Source: Candidatus Roizmanbacteria bacterium (lineage in GTDB: Bacteria; Patescibacteriota; Microgenomatia; UBA1406; GWC2-37-13). From it: a stretch of DNA of 24,244 bases. Where the stretch lies: NCBI GenBank assembly GCA_026395475.1, contig JAPLYQ010000101.1:1-24244 (forward strand), written 5' to 3'. Shown here piece by piece: positions 7,444 through 13,682 of this stretch (its first letter is position 1; each line of letters begins with the position of its first letter). A program made the translations under genes and the position numbers. Below the pieces are notes generated by a model. It saw only the letters and a list, made by a program, of their open reading frames with translations. It had not been told where the DNA came from and searched no databases.

Positions 7444-8144
7444 AGGGAATAAAGTATGATTGTACTATGATGGGCCTGTGCAAAACAACAGGAAAATTCA
7501 CCTGATTGTACCTGCTCAAAACTGTTTTTTAGCTTAAACTCCGCTTTGGGAAGAGTTGTTGCGCCTTCGAACTTGTAGCACGTAATCAATCCTCGCCCTC
7601 CAAGTGCCTCAAGCTTTGCTACATCGTATTCAGTTGCACGTTCTGTAATTCCAACTGGATATTGGGGACTTGTCTGTGACTGTTCTGAGACAAGCCAAAT
7701 ACTTCCTCCAAAATCTTTTTCAACATATTTTGCTTCAATTTCGGTATGTTTTCCAATCTTAATCTGAACTAATTTCTTCGACACATCCACCACATGACCT
7801 GCAAACCAACAATGTTCACTATGTGTCTCTTTTTGTGTTTCAATAAGGACAATTCCTTCTATATGATCAATTTCTGTGATAATGCCTTCTATGTGAGAAG
7901 TGACTTTTTTATCTGAAAAAAATGATTTTTTTTCTGCAAGTAGATCCCCAGTGATAATAGTGTCTCCCACGTTCTTTTTTAGATGATGAAATATTTTTTT
8001 AGGATGAATTGATAGGAGCTCTGCCACTTCAATACGTTCTTCAGATTTTTCTTTAGTTGTATACAAAGGAGTATCAAAGTCAACCTTGTCTCCTATCTTG
8101 ATCGCTAGCTTCTTTTCTAGATCAATTGGTATGTCAAGTATCAT
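7440..8144 (-). CDS. Hypothetical protein with barrel-sandwich (lipoyl/biotinyl-like) segments
   Basis: A 234-residue soluble protein that I cannot assign to a named family. Residues about 14-90 contain two stretches resembling barrel-sandwich hybrid domains: IKIGDKVDFDTPLYT, then LKKNVGDTIITGDLLAEKK followed by SHIEGIITEIDHIEGIVLIET, the usual pattern of a lipoyl-type half-barrel pair. No lysine in an E-T-D-K-A or M-K-M setting is seen, so it is not an obvious cofactor carrier. The C-terminal third includes a Gly-rich GGRGLITCYK segment and two adjacent cysteines (FSCCFAQAHH). The start ATG lies 6 nt after a TATCAT box on the minus strand. Its stop overlaps the ctpA start, so the two probably act in one process. 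Confidence 0.75.
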   Translation of the reverse strand: MILDIPIDLEKKLAIKIGDKVDFDTPLYTTKEKSEERIEVAELLSIHPKKIFHHLKKNVGDTIITGDLLAEKKSFFSDKKVTSHIEGIITEIDHIEGIVLIETQKETHSEHCWFAGHVVDVSKKLVQIKIGKHTEIEAKYVEKDFGGSIWLVSEQSQTSPQYPVGITERATEYDVAKLEALGGRGLITCYKFEGATTLPKAEFKLKNSFEQVQSGEFSCCFAQAHHSTIILYSL

Positions 8145-8237
8145 TCACTTATGATACGCCATTAAGACAATAAAATCACCACATAAAATAACGTCGTGTT
8201 TTGCTTATGTTAATTGATTGCAAATCGATGAAATGTA

Positions 8238-8450
8238 TTATTTCATTCCTTGGTATGACACGAATGGCAGCAACGCCAAATAGCGTGCATACTTGATCTC
8301 TTTGGTAAGTTTTCTTTGGTGTTTTGCACACACACGAGATCGCTCACGATTTACAATTTTCTTTCGGATAGAAAGAAATTTATCAAGATTGTCAAGATCT
8401 TTAAATGCTGGTTCTGATTTATATTCGCAAAAAAAACAATTATTTGTCAT
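8238..8450 (-). CDS. rpsR: Small ribosomal subunit protein bS18
   Basis: A 70-residue ribosomal protein that binds 16S rRNA together with bS6 on the 30S platform. The sequence has the expected order: an N-terminal Cys pair (NNCFFCEYK), then FKDLDNLDKFLSIRKKIVNRERSRVCAKHQRKLTKEIKYARYLALLPF, which matches the bS18 core (D-x-x-x-L-x-x-F, R-x-x-x-x-A-x-x-Q-R-x-L-x-x-x-I-K-x-A-R). It is the last gene of rpsF-ssb-rpsR, 41 nt after ssb. No rplI follows; the next gene is an unrelated hypothetical on the same strand. Confidence 0.96.
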   Translation of the reverse strand: MTNNCFFCEYKSEPAFKDLDNLDKFLSIRKKIVNRERSRVCAKHQRKLTKEIKYARYLALLPFVSYQGMK

Positions 8451-8491
8451 AGGTATTTTATTTTAAATTTGAAACATTAATTTTTAAACTT

Positions 8492-8971
8492 TTAGAATGG
8501 GATATCTTCTGGATTAACAGTTTCTGTATGCTCATTCTGATGTGCTGGTGCTTCACTATGTTCTGGAGCAACTGTTGCATCAACGTGTGCTGGCACGTCG
8601 CCTGTTGGAGCAACTTCTCCTGGAACTAATCGTTTTCCACTGTCAAACATGATAAAGTCATCAAGAACAATCTCGGTGATTGATCTTTGTTGACCATCCT
8701 TACCGGTAAAGCTTCTATAGGTGATGCGTCCTTCCATATATATCTTTTTTCCTTTGGTAAGAAGTTTTCCACACAGTTCTGCAAGCTTCTGCCATGCAAC
8801 AACTCGGTGAAATTGCGTATCTTCTTTTATCTGTCCATCAGTTGTGGTCCATGATCTATTTGTTGCAACGCCAAATGTGCAGACTGCTGTTCCATTTGGA
8901 GTATATTTCAACTCAGGATCGCGGGTTAAGTTGCCGATGAGAATCGCTTTATTCATTGATCTACTTGCCAT
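8492..8971 (-). CDS. ssb: Single-stranded DNA-binding protein
   Basis: A 159-residue SSB that coats single-stranded DNA in replication and repair and recruits partners through its tail. An OB fold occupies about residues 6-110: MNKAILIGNLTRDPELKYTPNG, FGVATNRSW, DTQFHRVVAWQKLAELCGKLLTKGKKIYMEGRI, then TEIVLDDFIMFD. A Pro/Ala/His-rich linker (about 118-153) leads to the acidic tip PEDIPF, the conserved partner-binding tail. The ATG at 8971 is taken; an ATG five codons later (MNKAIL) is also plausible. It sits between rpsF (9 nt upstream) and rpsR, the classical order. Confidence 0.97.
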   Translation of the reverse strand: MASRSMNKAILIGNLTRDPELKYTPNGTAVCTFGVATNRSWTTTDGQIKEDTQFHRVVAWQKLAELCGKLLTKGKKIYMEGRITYRSFTGKDGQQRSITEIVLDDFIMFDSGKRLVPGEVAPTGDVPAHVDATVAPEHSEAPAHQNEHTETVNPEDIPF

Positions 8972-8980
8972 AGTGTTAAG

Positions 8981-9244
8981 TTAATCAATTGCTAATAAGA
9001 GATAACGAATTAATTTTTCGTTAAATTGAAGCCTTTTTCTAAGCTCCATTGCATTTGTTTTTGGCATTTCAAGGTGCCATTGGTAATAAACTGCTTTGAG
9101 AAGCCCTTTGATTGGGTAGGCGAGTGTTTTTTCTCCCCATTTTTCCTCTTTGACTATTTTGCAGTCAAGTGAAGCAGCGAGCTCTTTTAATGTTTTGAGC
9201 TCTGATTCTTCGTTAAGAAGAAAGGTCAGATCGTACTTGGACAT
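8981..9244 (-). CDS. rpsF: Small ribosomal subunit protein bS6
   Basis: An 87-residue bS6, partner of bS18 on the 30S platform. Family features are the opening SKYDLTFLLNEES, a central KEEKWGEKTLAYPIKGLLKAVYYQWHLEM (matching W-G-x-R-x-L-A-Y-P-I-x-x-x-x-x-G-x-Y), and LRKRLQFNEKLIRYLLLAID at the end (N-E-x-L-I-R-Y). The frame is open to a TTG at 9259, but I choose the ATG at 9244: it gives the canonical bS6 N-terminus, and a GGGGA stretch lies about 10 nt upstream of it. It heads the rpsF-ssb-rpsR operon, with a promoter at 9326-9354. Confidence 0.95.
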   Translation of the reverse strand: MSKYDLTFLLNEESELKTLKELAASLDCKIVKEEKWGEKTLAYPIKGLLKAVYYQWHLEMPKTNAMELRKRLQFNEKLIRYLLLAID

Positions 9245-9325
9245 AAGATATTTCCCCAAAATTCAAAATAATAATGATTTTGAAAGCTTGAAGTTCCCCT
9301 CAAACCATGGATTTTGGTTGCCCTA

Positions 9326-9354
9326 ATGATACAAAATGAGAGTGATAATTGCAA
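9326..9354 (-). promoter_or_regulatory. Promoter of the rpsF operon
   Basis: On the minus strand TTGCAA (9354-9349), a 17-bp spacer and TATCAT (9331-9326). The predicted start is near 9319, giving a leader of about 75 nt before the rpsF ATG at 9244. The leader contains a hairpin TTCAAAAT/ATTTTGAA (9262-9269/9277-9284) and a weaker AACCA/TGGTT pair around 9303-9320. Confidence 0.65.
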
Positions 9355-9396
9355 CAGAACAGAAGTTAACTAAGCTCAAAATTATAAATACAACTA

Positions 9397-9489
9397 ATAT
9401 ATGTTCCGTTTATTATCATTTTGTTGCTTCATCGTACCTTTTTATACTTGGTACGAGGCGCACAAAATAATAATAAACTCCACATATAT
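9397..9489. repeat. 93-nt near-perfect hairpin (intergenic palindrome)
   Basis: Arms ATATATGT (9397-9404)/ACATATAT (9482-9489), a symmetrical TCC/TCC internal loop, then 9408-9424 pairing with 9462-9478 with a single C-A mismatch (16 of 17). A short internal loop follows, and a terminal stem TCGTACC (9432-9438)/GGTACGA (9450-9456) closes an 11-nt loop. It lies between the divergent rpsF operon and GT-C gene. No coding potential. Confidence 0.9.
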
Positions 9490-9490
9490 A

Positions 9491-9600
9491 GCAATTCGAA
9501 GCAGTATGCCGTCCCACGTGACCTTTATGCCAGGGAGACTTTGAGGTAGGTGGGAAAAACGAAGCATAAGACGTCACTGGACGGCATATGCGAAAATTGC
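9491..9600. repeat. Second large hairpin element upstream of the GT-C gene
   Basis: Outer arms GCAATT (9491-9496)/AATTGC (9595-9600). Main stem TATGCCGTCC (9505-9514)/GGACGGCATA (9579-9588), exact. Inner stems GTGAC/GTCAC and TTATGC/GCATAA, separated by small internal loops, close a loop of about 33 nt. Together with the 9397-9489 hairpin it fills most of the 378-nt gap between rpsF and the GT-C gene. Apart from the rpsF promoter and leader and TATAAT boxes at 9605-9610 and 9626-9631, I see nothing else in that gap. Confidence 0.85.
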
Positions 9601-9604
9601 AAAA

Positions 9605-9631
9605 TATAATATCAAAATATTAATTTATAAT
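9605..9631 (+). promoter_or_regulatory. Two candidate -10 boxes for the GT-C gene
   Basis: TATAAT occurs at 9605-9610 and 9626-9631. The second ends 6 nt before the ATG at 9638 (leaderless); the first would give a leader of about 20 nt containing AGGTAG just before the ATG. No convincing -35 at 16-18 bp for either. Confidence 0.45.
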
Positions 9632-9637
9632 AGGTAG

Positions 9638-11857
9638 ATGAAGAAATTCACAATTATTACCTTACTTTCTCTCCTCTTCTACACCCGCTTCGTTGGCCTT
9701 GACTGGGGATTTCCCTATCCTATGCATCCAGATGAGCGCAATATGGCCGTTGCGGTTGAACAACTCTCTTGTCCATCATTGAGTTCACTAGTCACTAGTC
9801 ATCAGTCACTAATTGCATGTCTTAACCCCCATTTCTTTGCTTATGGACAATTTCCTTTATATCTAGCCTATGGAGGAATCCAGTTGTACCACCTTGTTAC
9901 AGGGCAAACTAATCAACCAAATTTTCTTGAAGCAACGTTTGCTTTACGGGTTCTCTCCACTCTTTCATCAGTCCTACTTATATATGTACTACTACTCATT
10001 GTCGAATTAATCTATCCAAAAAAGAAGTTTTCAACTTTTATTGCTCAGATTTTAGCGTTTTGTTTCCTTATTTTTCAGCCATATGCCATTCAATTTGCTC
10101 ACTTTGGAACAACAGAAGGCCTTCTTATGCTTTTTTATGCGCTTATAATTTATTATTCATTAAGTCTCCTCACTCCAGATCACCACAAACTCTCCACTCT
10201 CATCTTTCTTGGCCTTTTTTCAGGTCTTACGCTCGGTACAAAAACCTCCTCACTTTTATTTATTGGAACACCACTCTTAGTTATGGGTATAAAAATAATA
10301 GGTGGCAGTCGTGGAAGGGCTCCCAACACTGCGCCGTTGCCGGCTTCTCAGGCACAAGCAGTGGTGGGAAGGAAAACGACTGACAGAATCTATTATTTGT
10401 TTCAAATTGTTACCTATCTTTGTATAACATCTGTTTTTTTTATCTTCTCTTCTCCCCAAAGCTTTCTCAATTGGAATGATTTTGTAAGTTCAATGAATTA
10501 CGAATCTGCAGTCGGATTAGGAGTATATGTTCCTTTTTATACAAGACAGTTTGTTGGGACAACTCCAATATTATTCCAATTTCAAAAAATCCTCCCTTAT
10601 GTCCTTGGATGGCCACAGCTAATACTTTCAATTCTTGGATTTGTATTTCTCCCATCATTTATAGGAAAAGTAATTGTTTTGCAGATGGCACGAGTAAAGG
10701 GTACCCAACAGCGCGCACAAAACTTCAAGCCAGCAGGCAATTTGAAGGTTTTGGAGCACTGGTGGGGGAAATTACGAGTGACAGAATCTGCAAAATTAAC
10801 AATAATCATGTTTGATATACTTCGCTTTGCCCTCATTCTTTCTTTTCTTCCCTCCTCCTTCTTCTTTGCCAAATGGACCCGGTTTATTGCCCCCTCTTTT
10901 CCTCTTTTTTCATTATTTGCCTTGCTATTTTTAATTCAGATGCTTTCCTTGAGGAAGATAAAAAAGGAGTACATTTATGGAGTATTTGTTATTTCTATGA
11001 TTCCTGGCTTCGCTTTTCTTTCAATCTATCTTTCCCCCGATGTCCGCTTTATCGCATCAGATTGGATATATAAAAACATCCCTGAAAACAGCAAGATATT
11101 AAGTGAAACTGCAAACGTTATAGACATCCCTATTCCTTCTCCAAGAAGTAATGAAAAGGCAAAAAATTATTTGCTAAATTCATTTAATTTTTATGACTTA
11201 GATTCAACTAAACAATTACAATTAGACCTTTCTAGAGCCTTAAATGATGCAGATTATGTCATCGTTCCCTCACGTCGCATCTTTAAAAATCATCCAAAAA
11301 ATTCATATCCTTATCTTGCCAACTATTATGATCAACTTTTCTCAGGGATATCTGGTTTTGAAAAAGTTGCTGAATTTTCCTCTTATCCTCGGGTTGAGTT
11401 ATTCGAAAAAACTATTTTCTCAATTCCAGATGAAGAAGCGGAAGAAACGTGGACTGTTTTTGATCATCCAGTGATACGAATATATAAAAAAATATCAAAA
11501 AATATGTTGTTGTCAAACAATCTTGATTTTTCAGACTATAAAACAACTACTTATCAAGCGCTCGGCAAAAACTACCGCTTATTAATTGCGGAAACTCCTG
11601 AGAAGTGGGAAAGAGGTCTTATGTATGTAAAAAATAAGGCCGACATACAAAATCTTGATGGAATGATGTTTAATTTCTCAAATAGTGAAACTCGTATGTT
11701 CTGGAATAAAAATACGCTTTCACATCTCACACTTTATTGGGTTAATAAGGGAAAGGTTGTGGGAACTTCTGATCTTCCCTCTATTACTGAAACAGGAACT
11801 ATAACCACTGTATCCTCACCATCTCCTGCAGACAGAGTAATCGAAATTATGAAGTAA
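9638..11857 (+). CDS. GT-C (GT39/ArnT-like) membrane glycosyltransferase with C-terminal DUF192 domain
   Basis: A 739-residue polytopic protein. The N-terminus has a membrane helix, then GFPYPMHPDERNMAV with D32-E33, the acidic motif of the first extracytoplasmic loop in GT-C enzymes that use lipid-linked sugars. About ten further hydrophobic helices run to about residue 460, followed by a soluble domain ending in VFDHPVIRIYKK (about 606-617), where related proteins would be expected to stop. Residues about 640-739 add a DUF192-like domain (ETPEKWERGLMYVKN, GMMFNFSNSETRMFWNKNTLSHLTLYWVNKGKVVG). Two in-frame structured elements encode basic insertions at about 222-252 (GGSRGRAPNTAPLP...) and 348-384 (MARVKGTQQRAQNF...), both apparently in loops between helices. 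A heptamer repeat encodes SLVTSHQSL at about 50-58. The stop overlaps the convergent Nudix gene by 11 nt. Acceptor unknown. Confidence 0.88.
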   Translation: MKKFTIITLLSLLFYTRFVGLDWGFPYPMHPDERNMAVAVEQLSCPSLSSLVTSHQSLIACLNPHFFAYGQFPLYLAYGGIQLYHLVTGQTNQPNFLEATFALRVLSTLSSVLLIYVLLLIVELIYPKKKFSTFIAQILAFCFLIFQPYAIQFAHFGTTEGLLMLFYALIIYYSLSLLTPDHHKLSTLIFLGLFSGLTLGTKTSSLLFIGTPLLVMGIKIIGGSRGRAPNTAPLPASQAQAVVGRKTTDRIYYLFQIVTYLCITSVFFIFSSPQSFLNWNDFVSSMNYESAVGLGVYVPFYTRQFVGTTPILFQFQKILPYVLGWPQLILSILGFVFLPSFIGKVIVLQMARVKGTQQRAQNFKPAGNLKVLEHWWGKLRVTESAKLTIIMFDILRFALILSFLPSSFFFAKWTRFIAPSFPLFSLFALLFLIQMLSLRKIKKEYIYGVFVISMIPGFAFLSIYLSPDVRFIASDWIYKNIPENSKILSETANVIDIPIPSPRSNEKAKNYLLNSFNFYDLDSTKQLQLDLSRALNDADYVIVPSRRIFKNHPKNSYPYLANYYDQLFSGISGFEKVAEFSSYPRVELFEKTIFSIPDEEAEETWTVFDHPVIRIYKKISKNMLLSNNLDFSDYKTTTYQALGKNYRLLIAETPEKWERGLMYVKNKADIQNLDGMMFNFSNSETRMFWNKNTLSHLTLYWVNKGKVVGTSDLPSITETGTITTVSSPSPADRVIEIMK
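9785..9812 (+). repeat. Four tandem heptamers inside the GT-C coding sequence
   Basis: TCACTAG TCACTAG TCATCAG TCACTAA, four consecutive 7-nt units coding for SLVTSHQSL. Because 7 is not a multiple of 3, gain or loss of one unit would shift the frame. The segment lies between the acidic HPDER loop and the NPHFFAYGQFPLYL helix. Confidence 0.85.
10293..10398 (+). repeat. Structured palindromic element, copy 2 (inside GT-C gene)
   Basis: P1 AAATAATAG (10293-10301)/CTATTATTT (10390-10398), exact. Conserved loop GTGGC against GACAGAAT. P2 CAGTCGT (10306-10312)/ACGACTG (10376-10382), exact. P3 CCCA (10322-10325)/TGGG (10365-10368), a single A10326-G10364 mismatch, then CACTGC (10327-10332)/GCAGTG (10358-10363). 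The inner part is shorter than in the other copies, with GCC/GGC closing the loop. It is read with GGT GGC as codons and has no in-frame stop. Confidence 0.85.
10677..10795 (+). repeat. Structured palindromic element, copy 3 (inside GT-C gene)
   Basis: P1 TTTTGCAGAT (10677-10686)/ATCTGCAAAA (10786-10795), exact. Conserved loop ATGGC against GACAGAAT. P2 CACGAGTAA (10689-10697)/TTACGAGTG (10772-10780), with a tandem G-A/A-G mismatch. P3 CCCA (10704-10707)/TGGG (10763-10766), A10708-G10762 mismatch, CAG/CTG. P4 AAAAC+TTCAA (10719-10728) with TTGAA (10742-10746), a bulged G at 10747 and GTTTT (10748-10752), closing a GCC-AGCA-GGC hairpin. It is read in a different frame from copy 2 (G ATG GCA), again without a stop. 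Confidence 0.85.
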
Positions 11858-12308
11858 TGCTATATTCTTGGAAAATAGGTCTATAAAGTTTGGTTGTTTT
11901 TTGAAATCCTGTATGGAGAGGATGGGGTAGATTTTCAAATGTAAACCAGCCATACTCAGACATTTTCTCCACATCTCCTATTTGTACTTTTTGAATCTCC
12001 AATGGAGAAATCTCAAGAATAAAAGGAATAATAATCCAATGTGTTAATGCTCCTTCAGATGACTTTCTGAGAAGAGTAATTGCGGGAAGTTGTCTTTGTA
12101 TTATGGCATTACAGTTGTATTCTTCTCTGATTTCTTTTAGTACGTTTTCTTCTAAAGTGAGGCCAAATTCAAGCTTTCCTCCCCCACTATCCCACGCGCC
12201 TTTTTCATCCCTACAATTATTACTTCGTTTATGCAAAAGCCATCTTCCATTTGCATCATGGCAATAGAAAGAAGTGCTCACTCCTATCACATCAATTCCT
12301 GTTTTCAT
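11847..12308 (-). CDS. Nudix hydrolase
   Basis: A 153-residue Nudix-fold pyrophosphohydrolase acting on some nucleoside diphosphate-X compound. The Nudix box is visible as GGKLEFGLTLEENVLKEIREEYNC (about 43-66), with the metal-binding EIREE core intact. It departs from the GX5EX7REUXEEXGU consensus: Leu replaces the first Glu, Lys replaces the Arg, and Asn replaces the Gly after EE. The N-terminus (VIGVSTSFYCHDANGRWLLHKRSNNCRDEKGAWDS) matches the beta strands before the box in MutT/NudC-like proteins. It starts 2 nt after the pgk stop, so it is the last gene of the glycolytic run, and it overlaps the convergent GT-C gene by 11 nt at the 3' end. Substrate unknown. Confidence 0.9.
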   Translation of the reverse strand: MKTGIDVIGVSTSFYCHDANGRWLLHKRSNNCRDEKGAWDSGGGKLEFGLTLEENVLKEIREEYNCNAIIQRQLPAITLLRKSSEGALTHWIIIPFILEISPLEIQKVQIGDVEKMSEYGWFTFENLPHPLHTGFQKTTKLYRPIFQEYSITS

Positions 12309-12310
12309 GA

Positions 12311-13489
12311 TTATTTATCCAATGCGTCAAGTCCTGGAAGAGTCCCTTTCTCGATGAGTTCAAGCATTGCCCCTCCCCCTGTTGAAATATGAGTAATTTT
12401 ATCTTTATTTGGCAGTTTTTTTACTACTGATAGAGTATCTCCTCCTCCTAATACGGAAACAGCTGAGGAATTATTTATAATTGCGTTATAAATAGCAATA
12501 CTTCCTTTTGCAAACTGTGGATTTTCAAAATACCCAACAGGACCATTCCAAAGAATAGTCTTTGCGTGAGATATTACATCTGCAAATAATACTTCTGTTT
12601 CAGGCCCTATATCAAGCGTCTCATCGTCCACTCTGATATCTCCTACTTTTTTTACAATTGGTTCTGATGCCTCATCTGTCTGTTGGCCAATTCTTCGATC
12701 AATCGGAAGAATGATATGTTTATTTTGTGCTGCGGCAAGATCTAATAAACGTTTTGCTTCTGGAATAAAATCTAACTCTACAAGTCCCTTTCCAATTTCT
12801 ATTCCTTGTGCTTTTAAGAAATTATTTGTCATTGCTCCTCCAATTAATACAGAGTCAGCAATGCTCATAAGTTTTTCAATGAGACCAATTTTTGAGGATA
12901 CTTTTGCACCAGCAATAATTGCAACAACGGGCCTTTCTGGAGCCTCAATCACTTTTTTTATCATTATCACTTCTTTCTTTAAAAGAAGTCCTCCATATGA
13001 AGGAAGAAATGAAGCAACTCCAACTGTTGAAGCATGTGCTCTATGCACACTCCCGAATGCATCATCAACAAAAACTTCTGCAAGATCTGCAAGTTGTTTA
13101 GAAAAAATAGGATCATTCTTTTTTTCTCCCTCATAAAACCGTGTGTTCTCAAGCATATAAATAGTAGCTTTGTTAACAACGTGGTTTAACTGAGTATGTT
13201 GAGTTGTAAAGTCATCGATAAGAACAATATTGTGTTCTGGAAAATATGTCTGCAAGCGCTCTGCAACAGGCTTCATTGAAAAAGCCATATCTCGCTCTTT
13301 TGGTTTCCCCAAATGAGACATAAGAATGAGTTCGTTGTTCCCTTTGAGTAGCAATTGGAGAGTTGGAATAGAATTTTTTATTCGCGTATCATCATTAATC
13401 GTTCCATCTTTCTTAAAAGACACGTTGTAATCAACTCTTACCAGAACTTTTTTGTTTGTTATTTCTACCTCATCGATATATTTGATCAT
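12311..13489 (-). CDS. pgk: Phosphoglycerate kinase
   Basis: A 392-residue enzyme that transfers phosphate between 1,3-bisphosphoglycerate and ADP, the first ATP-yielding step of lower glycolysis. Motifs: KVLVRVDYNVSF at residues 14-25 (usually R-x-D-F-N-V-P; here DYNVS), MSHLGKPK (about 57-64), LENTRFYEGEKKND (about 113-126), FGSVHRAHAST (about 145-155), IIAGAKVSSKIGLIEKL, an IGGAMTNNFL segment, LWNGPVGYFE and the C-terminal GGGDTLSVV...HISTGGGAMLELIEKGTLPGLDAL nucleotide-binding part. Length is normal. It is downstream of gapdh across a 207-nt gap containing a structured hairpin, and just upstream of Nudix. A TATCAT box at 13499-13504 lies 9 nt before its ATG, so it may have its own leaderless promoter. 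Confidence 0.97.
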   Translation of the reverse strand: MIKYIDEVEITNKKVLVRVDYNVSFKKDGTINDDTRIKNSIPTLQLLLKGNNELILMSHLGKPKERDMAFSMKPVAERLQTYFPEHNIVLIDDFTTQHTQLNHVVNKATIYMLENTRFYEGEKKNDPIFSKQLADLAEVFVDDAFGSVHRAHASTVGVASFLPSYGGLLLKKEVIMIKKVIEAPERPVVAIIAGAKVSSKIGLIEKLMSIADSVLIGGAMTNNFLKAQGIEIGKGLVELDFIPEAKRLLDLAAAQNKHIILPIDRRIGQQTDEASEPIVKKVGDIRVDDETLDIGPETEVLFADVISHAKTILWNGPVGYFENPQFAKGSIAIYNAIINNSSAVSVLGGGDTLSVVKKLPNKDKITHISTGGGAMLELIEKGTLPGLDALDK

Positions 13490-13596
13490 AATAGATAAAT
13501 GATAAATTTTAAATTTCTAATTTTTAATCAATATTAAATTACAAATTTAAAAAATTGAATATATGGTAGGTGGCACGAGTTGTTTTGACTGTGGAA

Positions 13597-13682
13597 TATT
13601 TTGCATATTTGACAGGAGATGCCCTGTTTGAGCACTCGAATCAACCATGTGCGAGTTCATCGGATGGAAAATATGCAAAATA
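13597..13682. repeat. Three-way-junction-like hairpin in the gapdh-pgk gap
   Basis: Closing stem TATTTTGCATATTT (13597-13610)/AAATATGCAAAATA (13669-13682), 14 bp exact. Within it are two side hairpins: ACAGG (13612-13616)/CCTGT (13623-13627) and ACTCG (13634-13638)/CGAGT (13652-13656). The element starts 13 nt past the gapdh stop in the direction of transcription. The adjoining TAGGTGGCACGAG (13567-13579) and TTTGAGCACT (13627-13636) resemble pieces of the 958/10293/10677 family, but the full fold is absent. It may cap the gapdh transcript. Confidence 0.7.

Noticed and set aside
9245..9259. Upstream TTG start for rpsF (adds MGKYL)
   Set aside because: The ATG at 9244 gives the normal bS6 N-terminus and has a GGGGA stretch at a suitable distance.
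9245..9325. S6:S18 autoregulatory leader motif
   Set aside because: The leader holds small hairpins, but I see no CCG box of the kind described for that motif.
10321..10380. Similarity of copy 2 (AACACTGC, GCCGG) to the twister ribozyme core
   Set aside because: The rest of the twister consensus (conserved loop and pseudoknot sequences) is missing, and the other two copies do not share the match.
10597..10872. Minus-strand frame over element copy 3 as a gene carried by the element
   Set aside because: It extends beyond the element into the glycosyltransferase frame and has no start or motif tied to the element borders.
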